A stretch of 64,000 nucleotides of DNA from Morchella semilibera (taxonomy: Eukaryota > Ascomycota > Pezizomycetes > Pezizales > Morchellaceae). Each line of letters begins with the position of its first letter. The first letter of the stretch is position 1. The stretch spans positions 248,001 through 312,000 of the forward strand of contig CM018610.1 in the NCBI GenBank assembly GCA_009192285.1, given 5' to 3'. The notes beneath the pieces are model-generated. The model searched no databases. It was not told where the DNA came from and saw only the letters and a list, made by a program, of their open reading frames with translations. Made by a program: the position numbers and the translations under genes. Shown piece after piece: positions 10,853-20,460 of the stretch.

Positions 10853-12325
10853 ATGCGAATCTCACGCGCCACGCTCTCCCCAGACCTGATCCGGCTGCTC
10901 ACAGCCTTCAGCAGCCCCTTCGCCGCCACGGCCCGCACATTCACAGCGCACCCCGACGTCGTCGCCGAGCCGTTCGCGCGCGTGTGCGAGCTGCACACCA
11001 CGCTGCTCAGGCTCGAGCGCGACGAGGCGCCCGTTGGCCTGCTGCGGCGCCTGGTGGACGGCGACGGCGACGGCGAGGACGAGGGCGAGAAGGTCCGCTG
11101 GGCGCAGGAGCTGCTGGGGTTCATGCTGAATGCTGAGTTTGTGCTGTGGGAGCTCTATGGCGGCGGGGTTGCGGCGAACCCGAGCTTGTGGCATTGGGTG
11201 CAGGTGGGGAGGGAGTGGGAGAGGAGGGGCGAGAGGGGGAGGGAGGCGGAGGTGTGGGGGGTTAGGGAGAAGGTGTTGAAGATTCGGGTGGCGTTTGTGA
11301 GGGGGATTCTGTGTGAGGAGGGGCCAAAGGTATTTTTTTTCCCCTGGTTTTATTCCCATTCCGTGTGTGTGTGGTTGTTGTTTTTGGTTGTTTTGGTTGT
11401 TTTTGGTTGTTTGGTTATTTTGGTTGTTTTGGTTATTTTGGTTGTTTTGGGAGGCAGAGTGTTAATGGTGGTGCGGTGATAGCTGGCGGAGATAACGCCC
11501 CATGATTGTGCGGCCCGCGGCCTCGACTTCCCTGTCGACCTCTCGACATTCACCCCCGCCCTGCACGCACAAGGCATCCACGACGAAGACGAAATCACGC
11601 CCCCCGCCGCCTCCTCCGCTAGTAAAGACGAGGACGACGAACCCGCCCCCACATATAGCAGCCTCCTCGAGAACTCCACCGACGAATCCGGCTACTCCTC
11701 CACCGCCTCGCCGCCTCCGGCAACCGCAACCGCGACTCCCACCCCCTCAGAGCAGCTCACGGCCCTCCTCATCAAGGCCACAACTGACACCCTCCCCACC
11801 CAGCTCACCCAGACCCTGCTCACCCACCTCTCGGCAAACCGTGCCCTGCTGAACACATACCCGCTAGACTTCCTCTCCGCGCCCACGCTCGCAGCCTACG
11901 CAGCTGCCAACCCGGTGCTTGCCCGCGGCATCGTCGTGCTCCTGCTCGAGGCGACGAGCGCGGCGAGGCGCGCAGAGGTCCTGAGCACGCTGGCGGCGCT
12001 GCCAGTCGGGATCGGGATGCTGGACCTGGTGAATCGGGTGTTGATGGAGGAGGGGTTGCTGGGCGGTGAGGAGCGGAGCCTGCTGCTGCACGGGTACCTG
12101 AATTGTGCAATTCGTGCGGCGGAGGCGGAGGCAGGCGGTAAGAGGGTCCAGGCGAGGGTCGTGCAGCTGATTGTGCTGTTTGTCACGGCGCTGCTGAGGG
12201 CGGAGGTCGTGGGCGCCGAGGACGTGTTTTATGAGGTCCAGCAGCTGGGCGTGAGGTTTGCGTGGGTGAGGGAGGCGAGGGAGCTGTGGAAGGGGGTGTG
12301 TGCGGTGGCGGAGGGGGAGGTGTGA
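10853..12325 (+). CDS. CNOT11: CCR4-NOT complex subunit 11-like protein
   Basis: Two exons, 10853-11329 and 11483-12325, joined in phase across a 153-nt intron (GTATTT..TAG); product 439 residues. The C-terminal half matches the CNOT11 domain (formerly DUF2363): a segment starting TYPLDFLSAPTLAAYAAANP, then VLARGIVVLLLE, the VGIGMLDLVNRV stretch, and the closing helices with LIVLFVTALLRAEVVGAEDVF and FAWVREARELWKG. The N-terminal half (1-159) is helical and Leu/Glu-rich. The linker at about 175-230 is Ser/Thr/Pro/Asp-rich and probably disordered. In animals CNOT11 works with CNOT10 as a module of the CCR4-NOT deadenylase that regulates mRNA decay; budding yeast lacks it. The intron consists mostly of GGTTGTTTT-like repeats (about 11370-11455). 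Domain identification is by motif resemblance, with no alignment run. Confidence 0.8.
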
Positions 12326-12624
12326 AGTGGTATCTATAATACCATTTCACGTCCCCGTCTCCTAATAATAAAAAATTAATAATAATCAAAAGTTTATATA
12401 TAGTTCCCTCTTTTTTTTCTACTGCTTCTTTTCTTCTCCTCTTCTAGCACTGGGATTGGCGGCGGTGTATTCTTCTTATTCTTCTTCTTGTCTTTATTCT
12501 TGTCTTTACTCTTGTCTTTACTCTTACCCCCCCTTCTTTTCTTACCATGACTCCGTACTTACGACGTGACGACGCGACGCTTCTCTTTCTCTTATGGCTG
12601 GCTCTGGTGTTTTTGTTTTTGCTT

Positions 12625-12680
12625 GTTTGGTGGTTGTTTGGTGGTTGTTTGGTGGTTGTTTGGTGGTTGTTTGGTGGTGG
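12625..12680. repeat. 11-bp GGTGGTTGTTT tandem array
   Basis: About five copies of an 11-bp T/G-rich unit (GTGGTTGTTTG), running into a GGT triplet run. The composition is close to the T/G repeat inside the CNOT11 intron 1.2 kb upstream. Confidence 0.85.
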
Positions 12681-12829
12681 TGGTGGTGGCTGGTGTTGTG
12701 GTATTATATTTATACTTATACTATACTATACTATACTATACTATTTTTATTATAAAAAAAATTGGAGGGGTGCGGTGGGGGGTACATGTAGTTAGATGGG
12801 GTTTTTTTTTGTTCCGTGGGGAGGTAGCC

Positions 12830-12999
12830 GCAACGTGGTTGTGGTGTGGGGCGGGGACGGGTGGGGCGGGTGGGTGGGGTGGTGCGGTGTGGGACGGGTG
12901 GATAGGAGGGGGAGGGACGGAGAAGGGGTGGGGACGGGGACGGGGACGGGGACGGGTGGGTGGGGGTGGGGACGGGGACGGGGACGCAGGGGGCGGGGA
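12830..12999. repeat. G-rich array with GACGGG hexamers
   Basis: The plus strand carries many GGG and GGGG runs with 1-3 nt spacers, including GGGGACGGGGACGGGGAC repeats at about 12930-12955 and 12968-12986. It fits the usual pattern for G-quadruplex formation. Confidence 0.8.
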
Positions 13000-14183
13000 T
13001 AGAATGGTAGTTACGTGTACTTACCAATATATATAACGGGAATTGGCAGTGGAAATGATTGAAATGCGGGAAGTTGCGCGGCTTGGCGGTTGTGGTGTAG
13101 TGTAGTGTAGTGTAGTGTGGAGGAAGAAAGAGAGGGTGGTGGGGATGGCAGCTGTTGGGTAATGGCCATTATGAAGAGGAGGGGAGTGGCTAGCTATAGC
13201 AGAGGTTTATACAGAATTAGTACTCCTTCTTTACCGTCACTCTGGGGTGCACATCTCTGTTCCATGGACGGGCTCGTGCACATAGACGTATGTGCGGTGG
13301 TGTTGGTCCCAGGTACATGTGGCTTGGGTTGGGCGTGGCGGTACGGTCAGTACGGGCCGGGGCGGCCTTGTGGTGGGGGCAGCTGCAGGTTCGATTGGGG
13401 CATTGGTTAGAGACGGGGGAATTGGCTGTTAGCTATAGGTCCGGGGGGTTAACGTATACTTACTTACGTGCTAAGTAGGTTTCCTGTCTAGTGATGGAGG
13501 GGGACTGTGGTTATAGATACATGTATGGTTGGCTCTGCATCTCCTGGTACGGTGCGGCATGTCGAATGAATGTACATTCGACGGACACCTCTCTCTGAAG
13601 CTAATGTGCTTCGTATAGTGGATCAGTACATATATATCCCGCCGCACTTGCTGCTGAAAGGGGCGGAGAGTTCTAAGGCCAAAGCTACCCAAGACCGAGA
13701 TATCTAGAAAAGAGAAGCTATGGCTACCCGCTCATGGTCAGTTTACCAGGGAGTAGTTGACTTTTTCACTGAGCTAAAGACAAGAACTACAGTGTGGGGT
13801 GAAATCACTACGGAATTTATATTAGTGACAAGCCGGCATTAGAAGCAGAGTTAGGGCTGTATTCTGATCACCGCGCCGTCAGCATCAGCGTAGTCTCTTT
13901 TTGGTACTGTAGGTTCGGTCACTGTAGCGTTGTAGTAGCTTTGTAGCAATTTTGGTTAGGAATCTAAAGTACTGGTACATGTACATCTACAGAAATGGTA
14001 ATGTATCTCCCCCCGGCCATGTCCCACTTCCGAGTAGACAGACTCGGGACCCTATTATGTATGTAAACACAAGCTGATAGCCGTGCCACCACTCTACCTA
14101 CTGCAAGTACTTAATGTAACCGTGCCTACCTACCTGCCTATAAAAAAAATGGAATAAAAATCATTACCCCACCCACCCCGCAT

Positions 14184-14256
14184 GCCTCGCTAGCTCAATC
14201 GGTAGAGCGTGAGACTCTTAATCTCAAGGTTGCGGGTTCGACCCCCGCGTGGGGCT
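14184..14256 (+). tRNA. tRNA-Lys (anticodon CTT)
   Basis: This 73-nt cloverleaf has no intron. Acceptor stem GCCTCGC (14184-14190) pairs with GTGGGGC (14249-14255) including two G-U pairs, and the discriminator base is T. The D arm contains TAGCTCAATCGGTAGAGC (A box). The anticodon stem TGAGA/TCTCA closes the loop CTCTTAA, with the CTT anticodon at 14217-14219. The T arm is GCGGG-TTCGACC-CCCGC (B box). All stems close, so it looks functional. Confidence 0.96.
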
Positions 14257-15507
14257 TGTGGGTGCTTGCTGGATTCGCTTTTTGGTTCTGGGGAGGGTAC
14301 AGATCAGGCATCCCTTTTTGGTGTTTCACCGGGCGGGCCAAGACGGGTCCGGATTTGGCTTTAACAGGTCCCCGAGCTTGTGTGGTTGCTAAGATGCGGG
14401 CTTGTATCCTCTGAGTGGATGGAATGGACTGGCAAGTACTGGAGGATATTAATATTAATAATTCTCTGGTCAATAACTATTTGTAGGAAAGATAGCCCTA
14501 ACCCTGGCCGAAATACCGATTGATTGATAACTCATGGTTATCTGCTATCAAACGGCCCTCTCAACACCAGCTTGGAAGCGAGTCGTCCTGAAGCGAATCA
14601 GGATTCAGACGAACCCCTCGCCGGGACATACTCTAGGAGTAAGCTTTACCAAACCAATCGCACATACCTCCTCCCTGAGTATTAGTGATCCTGCATGATT
14701 GATAACCAGCTCCGGGAACTTCGGGTTCTGCTGTCCAGACGAATCAGGAATAATATAGCAGTGCTAGGATTATCGATCTTTCAAATGTACCTACCACCTT
14801 CATATGGCTCCTTCCAGTGGCTGGCTTCATCTCGCATCACTCGCCCACAGAGACATTTCTAAATCTGCCCTGTTTCAGCGCCCCATGTCAGCCCGGGCGC
14901 GCACGCGCGAGTGGGGGTCGGGGGACTACATATCATAACCTGAGTCAAAAAGCTGGGTGCGATAGATAATGTATTTATATCACCACCCCTGAGAGGGGGA
15001 AAAGACAGTCCCAGCCCGGCCAATCGAGAGTGTGATGTTGGTGGTGGTGGTATTAATTTGCTTTTCCTTTGTCAGCTTTTGCGCGGCACCAGGTGTATAT
15101 ATGATGCGCCCCCTCTCCCCTCCCCCCCCTCCCCCTTGGTTCGTTCTCCGATGTACAGCACGATGAACTTACCGATACAACAGGGGCTTTTGTGCGCGAG
15201 GTGTGAATAAGAGGCGAGCGTGAGTGAGGTGGCGCAGGGATAGAAAGGAAAGTGTAGAGAGAGTCCTCTTTTTTACTGGTAGGTTCAACACCCTCTCTTT
15301 CTATTCGGGGTCTGATTTTGAGGTGCGCGCATAGAGGTTTGGTCGATACTATCGTCGGTCTGTTTGTAACCACAACTTCGACCTACACGCACACACACAC
15401 GCACAGAGAGAGAAACACAAATACCAAAGGCCCTCTCGAAAAAAAAAAAAAAAAAAAAAATAAACAGCCCCAAAACCTAAAAAAAAAACCAAAACCAAAA
15501 AAAAAAA
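14257..15507. other. intergenic region between tRNA-Lys and the acidic protein gene
   Basis: No gene recognised. It starts with the tRNA terminator (14279-14283). From about 15110 it becomes pyrimidine-rich, then AC-rich and finally strongly A-rich (poly-A runs at about 15439-15460 and 15479-15507) up to the next ATG, as in a fungal promoter or leader. Confidence 0.6.
14279..14283 (+). terminator. RNA polymerase III terminator
   Basis: A TTTTT run lies 23 nt after the tRNA-Lys 3' end and is the first T run of four or more downstream. Confidence 0.7.
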
Positions 15508-15933
15508 ATGGCAGTCTCGTCGCTCCCGCCCCCACGGCGCACCCCCCCAAAGACGGCGCCCTCGAAGCTCAAGGTCCGCGCCATGTGCAACTCCATCGAC
15601 CAGTACTTTGAGTACATGCACAAGCAGAGCCCCGTGAAGCTGCGCCGGTTCCGGTCGATCGAGCCGCAGTCGAAGGGGCGCCTGGGCGGGTGGAAGACGT
15701 ATGAGCGGCTGCAGCTGGCGTCGGCTGCTCAGTCGTTTGAGGAGGAGGCCTTCTGGGGGAATGAGATTAGGATGAAGTTTGAGGAGGAGTTTGAGGAGCT
15801 GAGTGGGGGGAGTGAGGAGGATAGTGAGGAGGAGGAGGAGGAGGAGGAGGAGGAGGAGGAGGAGGAGCGACAGTCGCAGAAGCGGCAGCGGCAGAAGGAG
15901 AGGGGGGTGAAAGGAGAGATTAAAAAGGCGTAA
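15508..15933 (+). CDS. small acidic hypothetical protein
   Basis: Intronless frame of 141 codons. I do not recognise the family. Residues 1-25 are Pro/Lys/Arg-rich. The central part (about 26-95) looks folded and specific: MCNSIDQYFEYMHKQS, then KLRRFRSIEPQ, GGWKTYERLQLASAAQSF and FWGNEIRMKFEEEF. From about 98 to 120 it is almost pure Glu/Asp/Ser with 15 or more consecutive Glu, encoded by a GAG triplet run (about 15826-15868), and the tail (about 121-141) is Arg/Lys/Gln-rich. An acidic stretch followed by a basic tail is typical of nuclear chromatin or ribosome-biogenesis proteins, but that is only inference. The ATG follows a poly-A leader, a favourable context. Codon use in the first two thirds is GC-rich, like the neighbouring real genes, which supports coding. 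Confidence 0.65.
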   Translation: MAVSSLPPPRRTPPKTAPSKLKVRAMCNSIDQYFEYMHKQSPVKLRRFRSIEPQSKGRLGGWKTYERLQLASAAQSFEEEAFWGNEIRMKFEEEFEELSGGSEEDSEEEEEEEEEEEEEERQSQKRQRQKERGVKGEIKKA

Positions 15934-16661
15934 ACGGATGGGAGGAGGGGGTTACATTCATTTTCTGCCCTTGGGGGTAAAAGCTGGTCGCTGTTTCTTT
16001 CTTTTGTTTGGTTCTACTTTTCTTTAGAGGTGTTGGTCTTCCCTTTTTTTTTTTTTTAGATGGATCGGATCGCGATACCACCCCCCGCACATAACCCACC
16101 ATAGATTAGACGGGCGGGCCGGGGGGGTTGGATAGATTTTTCCTTTTTGTTCCTTTCGTTTAAACTTTGCTTCTTTTTTTGCTGCGACCGAACTCTATCT
16201 AATATTAATTACTACGCTTCGTTTTTATAATCTTGTTTTGTTTTGATGGATTAACCAAGGCCGAGTGATTTCTCAAGGAGGGGGTGAGTGATACTCTGTG
16301 TGGGAATGACGTGGTGTTGCATGGGTGGCATTGCATTGCTTTTGGTGGGATTTACACACACTCGATGATTCTCCAAGGTCGGAGTGGCCCAGATGTTCAG
16401 CCTGTGATCTGAAACCGCAGAGTACAATTTCCACCTGCATCCCCGCCTCTACCCCCCACGTCCAGCCCTCAAACCCCCATATATCCACAAATATTCATCT
16501 ACCTACTCACACATCACACATCGCACAAACATCACGATATATAGAAAGCGCCACAAAGAGAGAGAGTATCTAGATATCATTTTTCTTTACAAAAAAAACG
16601 CCCATCTCCTCGAGCCAAAGGAGAGTCTTTTCACCGCCTTACAGGGCCGTGAAAGCTGCGT
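15934..16661. other. convergent intergenic region
   Basis: 3' flank of the acidic protein gene (+) and of QCR8 (-). It is T-rich after 15960 (poly-T at about 16041-16058) and AC-rich near 16500-16560. No gene or RNA was recognised. Confidence 0.6.
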
Positions 16662-17226
16662 CTACTGCTCCTCGGCATAGAGGGCACGGCCCTCCTTGCT
16701 GTTGAGGAAGTGGTTCCTCTTCTCGGCCCAGTCCATGACGAGGTATGCGACGACGAACGGCGGAGCAACGTACAGGACCTGATTTTTCCGAATGTCAATT
16801 ATCCGGACATGCAGGGGGGGGGGGATGGATATATATTATACCTGGGAGCGGAAGCGGCGCCAGCTGTTGAAGACGGCGGCGTGGGCGGCGCCCTTGAGGG
16901 GGCGCTGGCGGTTCGAGGAGAGGGTGTAGGTTGTTATGTTCTTCTGGGGAGGGGAGCCTGGGGTGTGGTGTTAGTTATCGTGAGGTGGGTGAAGGTGTGA
17001 GGAGGTATGTTTAATATATATATATATAGGTGAAGGTAATGAATGAGGTGGGAGGAGACATACCGAATGATCCCCACCATCCTATGTAGCTATAGCACAC
17101 ATCAATCCCCCATCAGCATCTCAATCAATGAATCTCCCCCAATCCAATCCATCTTATCCGGGGGGTATCAAGAGGGGCGTCATCCGCTTCATACTTTCCA
17201 GGAATTTTGTCACCACCGCCACCCAT
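16662..17226 (-). CDS. QCR8: cytochrome b-c1 complex subunit 8 (ubiquinol-cytochrome c reductase)
   Basis: Four exons on the minus strand, 17195-17226, 17064-17089, 16842-16957 and 16662-16778, join in frame to a 96-residue protein. The product has the Qcr8 hallmarks in order: glycine-rich start MGGGGDKIPG, the YIGWWGSFG motif, QKNITTYTLSSNRQRPLKG, AVFNSWRRF, one membrane helix VLYVAPPFVVAYLVMDWA (about 59-76), and the NHFLNSKEGRALY tail. Length matches the family (about 95). Qcr8 is a nuclear-encoded small subunit of respiratory complex III in the mitochondrial inner membrane. The introns are 105, 106 and 63 nt; the second exon is only 26 nt, and both first exons are too short to detect without family knowledge. 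The gene is divergent from PHB1, another inner-membrane protein, across 428 bp. Confidence 0.93.
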
Positions 17227-17654
17227 TGCTGCAGATGTTCGAATTCGGAGTGTTGCGTTTAAAAGATTGGGAGGCTTTCTGTTTTTTAAAAAAAAGCACG
17301 CGTTGATAGCGAGAGTGCTGGTTTGCTGCTGGGAGCGAGAGTGTTTTGGTTTGTTCGGGTCGGGGAGGGGGGGTAAGGTTGGAGAGGTGCGGGTGGGTGT
17401 GCGGTTGATATATCAATCGGCGGTGGGGCGATGGGGGTCTTTTTTCGCGCGCCCGTGATTCGCCGGCTTCCCTCTCCCCTCCCCGGTCCCCGGAAGATGG
17501 AATGGATGACTAAGGGACGTTTTTGACGTCGGTGTGGGTTGGGGTTTTTTTTTAGGATCATCGCCCACCACACCCCCACCAACCATCAGTGAAACTAAAA
17601 ACTACACCCCAACCAGCCTATCACATATCTTTTGCGGATCGTAAAAAGTTCACA
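17227..17654. promoter_or_regulatory. shared divergent promoter of QCR8 and PHB1
   Basis: This 428-bp interval lies between the ATG codons of two nuclear genes for mitochondrial inner-membrane proteins, transcribed away from each other. It contains a CRE-like TGACGTCG at 17524-17531, T/G-rich and pyrimidine-rich tracts, and no open frame of its own. Co-regulation is inferred from the arrangement. Confidence 0.55.
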
Positions 17655-18703
17655 ATGTCGGGAATCCTGAACTTTGTCTCGCGGATGGCTATCCCCGCTG
17701 CCGTCGGTGTGTCGCTGTTTCAGCTGTCCATCTACGATGTGAAGGGTGGCACCCGGGCTGTCATCTTTGACCGTATCAGTGGTGTGAAGGATACTGTTTG
17801 TTTTCCTCCTCCTTCCCTTCACAATATCACAGAATGCTATATTCTTAAAACTATCCGCTGACTACTTTAAAAAAAAAAAAAAGGTTGTCAATGAAGGAAC
17901 CCACTTCCTCATCCCATGGCTGCAAAAGGCGGTCATCTACGATGTACGCACAAAGCCACGGAACATTTCCACCACCACCGGTTCCAAGGATCTCCAGATG
18001 GTCAGCTTGACACTCAGAGTCCTGCACAGGCCCGATGTCAAGGCTCTCCCCAAGATCTACCAGGTATGATCCCTCTCACCCTCGCACAGCAGAGCTCCAT
18101 TCTGATATCCGACCTTTTGAATAGTCTCTCGGTCAAGATTACGACGAGCGTGTCCTTCCCTCCATCGGAAATGAAGTCCTCAAGTCAATCGTCGCTCAAT
18201 TCGACGCCGCGGAGCTCATCACCCAGCGTGAGCAGGTCAGTACCCCTCCTCCTCCTTCCTAAAAAACCTAACCAACCCAACCCTAACCCACGCTGCAGGT
18301 CTCCAACCGCATCCGCGCCGACCTCCTCAAGCGTGCCCAGGAATTCAACATCGCCCTCGAGGACGTGTCCATCACCCACATGACCTTTGGGCGCGAGTTC
18401 ACCAAGGCCGTTGAGCAGAAGCAGATTGCGCAGCAGGACGCCGAGCGCGCGCGCTTCATCGTCGAGAAGGCCGAGCAGGAGCGCCAGGCTTCCGTCATCC
18501 GTGCAGAGGGTGAGGCCGAGTCTGCCGAGACTATCTCAAAGGCGGTTGATAAGGCTGGTGACGGCCTGATCCAGATCCGTCGCATTGAGGCCGCAAAGGA
18601 GATTGCCCAGACGCTGGCGAGTAACCCGAATGTGTCGTATCTGCCCGGGGGTGGGAAGGAGGGCGGCAGTGGCGCGAATATCTTGTTGGGGCTGAGGAAT
18701 TAG
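17655..18703 (+). CDS. PHB1: prohibitin 1
   Basis: Four exons, 17655-17795, 17884-18063, 18125-18235 and 18299-18703, give 278 residues; yeast Phb1 has 287. An N-terminal membrane anchor (about 8-25, [14 protein letters not shown]) precedes the SPFH/prohibitin domain (about 27-190) with the family strings [55 protein letters not shown] and [21 protein letters not shown] charged coiled coil follows (about 180-235, [10 protein letters not shown] to [14 protein letters not shown]). The tail ends in a Gly-rich ILLGLRN. Prohibitin 1 assembles with prohibitin 2 into ring complexes of the mitochondrial inner membrane that stabilise newly made proteins and regulate m-AAA protease. Introns are 88, 61 and 63 nt. 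The start is the first ATG and fits the family N-terminus. Confidence 0.96.
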
Positions 18704-19224
18704 GGTAATGATCGGGATGCAGGTAGATGGAAGTCTCCTACTACAAATAAAGTAGAACCATTACCTGCACGCGTGGGTGTGTAGCTAGGAATGTGCGTGA
18801 CCTTGCAATCATTTGTAAATTTCAACTTAAGGGAAGGGGAAGGGAAACAAAAAATGGAGGGGGCATGGTAGGGCGGGGACTTTTTTCTTCTCTTTTTGTG
18901 GTTTCTTCTTTCCAGTAAATAGCCTTTTTTTTCTCTCTCTCTCTTCTTCTTTTTACTACTCTACTATGAAGATCGCAAATCGCCACTTCTTCACTCTATT
19001 CTCCACAATAATTACTATTATATTCCAAGCGCCCAGCTGTGATTCGCTGCATGGTGGTTGGTATTTGCAGCCAATCAACCAACCTCGGCCCGGGCAGCAC
19101 AGAAAAGCTTGACACGTCCCCCGTCGCGCTCCATAACAACCTTCTCCCCACCACCACCACCACCACCACCATTCAAACCTCAATCCAATTCCACCACAAA
19201 CTACACAAACCACACAAACCCGCC
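18704..19224. other. PHB1-PEX4 intergenic region
   Basis: This 521-bp stretch holds the PHB1 3' flank and the PEX4 promoter/leader, with a CT-rich run (about 18880-18960) and a CCA/CAC triplet run at about 19147-19171 before the PEX4 ATG. No other gene seen. Confidence 0.6.
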
Positions 19225-19774
19225 ATGGCCTCCTCATCCCAACCCGTAGCCCGGCGCCTCCTCAAGGAGCTCTCCTCATACCGCTCAGACCCCAACCCCT
19301 GCCTGGAATCGCTCGAGCCCGTCAGCGAAGATGATCTCCTGCACTGGCACGCCGTGCTCAAGGGCACGCCCGACACACCCTACGAGGGCGGCAGGTGGCG
19401 CATCGATATCAGGTTCTCCCCCAACTACCCGCTTACGCCGCCGGCAATGACGTTCCTGACGAGTATCTGCCATCCGAATGTGCACATCAAGGTCTGTAAC
19501 CCCCTGCCCAGAGAGATGGGTGTGCTAATTGGATGGGTAGACGGGTGAGATATGCCTGGATCTGCTGAAGACGACGTGGTCGCCGGCATATACGGCCAGC
19601 TCGACGCTGACGGCCATCAGCCAGCTGCTGATGAGCCCCGAGGTCGACTCGCCGCTCAATGTGGATGCGGCGAGTGTGCTCAGGGCGGGCGATGTGGTCG
19701 GGTATGAGAGCTTGGTTAGGCTGTGGAGTGTCTTGCATGCGGGGAAGCCGCCGACTTTGAATACGATGGGCTAG
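19225..19774 (+). CDS. PEX4: peroxin-4, ubiquitin-conjugating enzyme E2
   Basis: Two exons, 19225-19491 and 19541-19774, separated by a 49-nt intron (GTCTGT..TAG, branch-like GCTAAT), encode 166 residues of an E2 fold. Visible E2 marks are YEGGRWRIDIRFSPNYPLTPP, the HPN motif at residues 83-85 and the catalytic Cys94 in GEICLDLLK. The C-terminal stretch DSPLNVDAASVLRAGDVVGYESLVRL is characteristic of Pex4 rather than other E2s. Pex4 sits on the peroxisome surface bound by Pex22 and monoubiquitinates the import receptor Pex5 so that it can be recycled. The start gives the expected short N-terminus (MASSSQPVARRLLKEL). The gene follows PHB1 on the same strand after 521 bp. The E2 call is certain; the Pex4 subfamily is strong by C-terminal motif. 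Confidence 0.9.
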
Positions 19775-20460
19775 TTGGCTGTGGGGGAAGGGTGGGTGTG
19801 TAGGATAGAGAGAGGGGGGGCGTTTCTTTTTTCTTTTATTTTTTATATATAATGGATTATGCTTGTGTTTAGCTGTGTTTTGGCCAATTGGATAGTATAC
19901 CAGAGATAAAGTGGTGATGCTGCATATAACGATGCGTTTGCTCTAACGGAAAGCACTATTTTACTAGTCTCTCATTACTCATTACAGTAATATTCACCTT
20001 ATAAAAAGCCTTTGCTGTAGTGATTGAGTATGGAGCTAGTAATGTATAAGACCTCAAGATGCGACTATGCAACAAGGGTAGCCATCTAAAAATTTGTTGC
20101 TGCCAGGCCGGTTGCAGATATAGAAACACCATATATTGATCGATAGCAACACTTCTAAATTATACGTGTGTATATGAAAGAGGCACCACGTACCACATAA
20201 ACAGCATAACACCTAATCAGGCCAGAAAGTTTACTGGGCAGAAAGACAACCTTAGCCACCAGTCCCCCCGGCTACACCAGAACTTAGCAAACTTTTCCCA
20301 AACATAATCCATGAAATAGAAGGAACGAAAAACAACCCTCCACCCAAGAGAGCAATAAAACAAAGACAAATCTAGGTCATGATCAGCAACATATGAAGGG
20401 AGACACCCACAACAACCACCCCCCCTACACGCATATGACGAACGGCCGACCTGCAGCTAC
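19775..20460. other. convergent intergenic region between PEX4 and terpene synthase
   Basis: No gene recognised. It contains the 3' flanks of both convergent genes, T-rich just after PEX4 (19825-19850), with no repeats of note. Confidence 0.6.

Larger units (their letters stand above)
12326..14183. other. intergenic, repeat-rich region
   Basis: No convincing gene. From 12420 to 12550 the sequence is CTT-rich; on the minus strand it reads as Lys-rich codons, but no start or splice partner was found. A GGTGGTTGTTT repeat (about 12625-12675), an ACTAT run (12712-12741), a G-rich GACGGG array (about 12920-12990), a GTGTA run (13092-13117) and TACATGTA at 12783, 13518 and 13976 follow. The rest shows nothing recognisable. 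Confidence 0.6.

Noticed and set aside
12395-12560. Lys-rich minus-strand frame resembling a basic C-terminal tail
   Set aside because: It is a CTT/CTTT repeat tract; no start codon or in-phase upstream exon could be supported.
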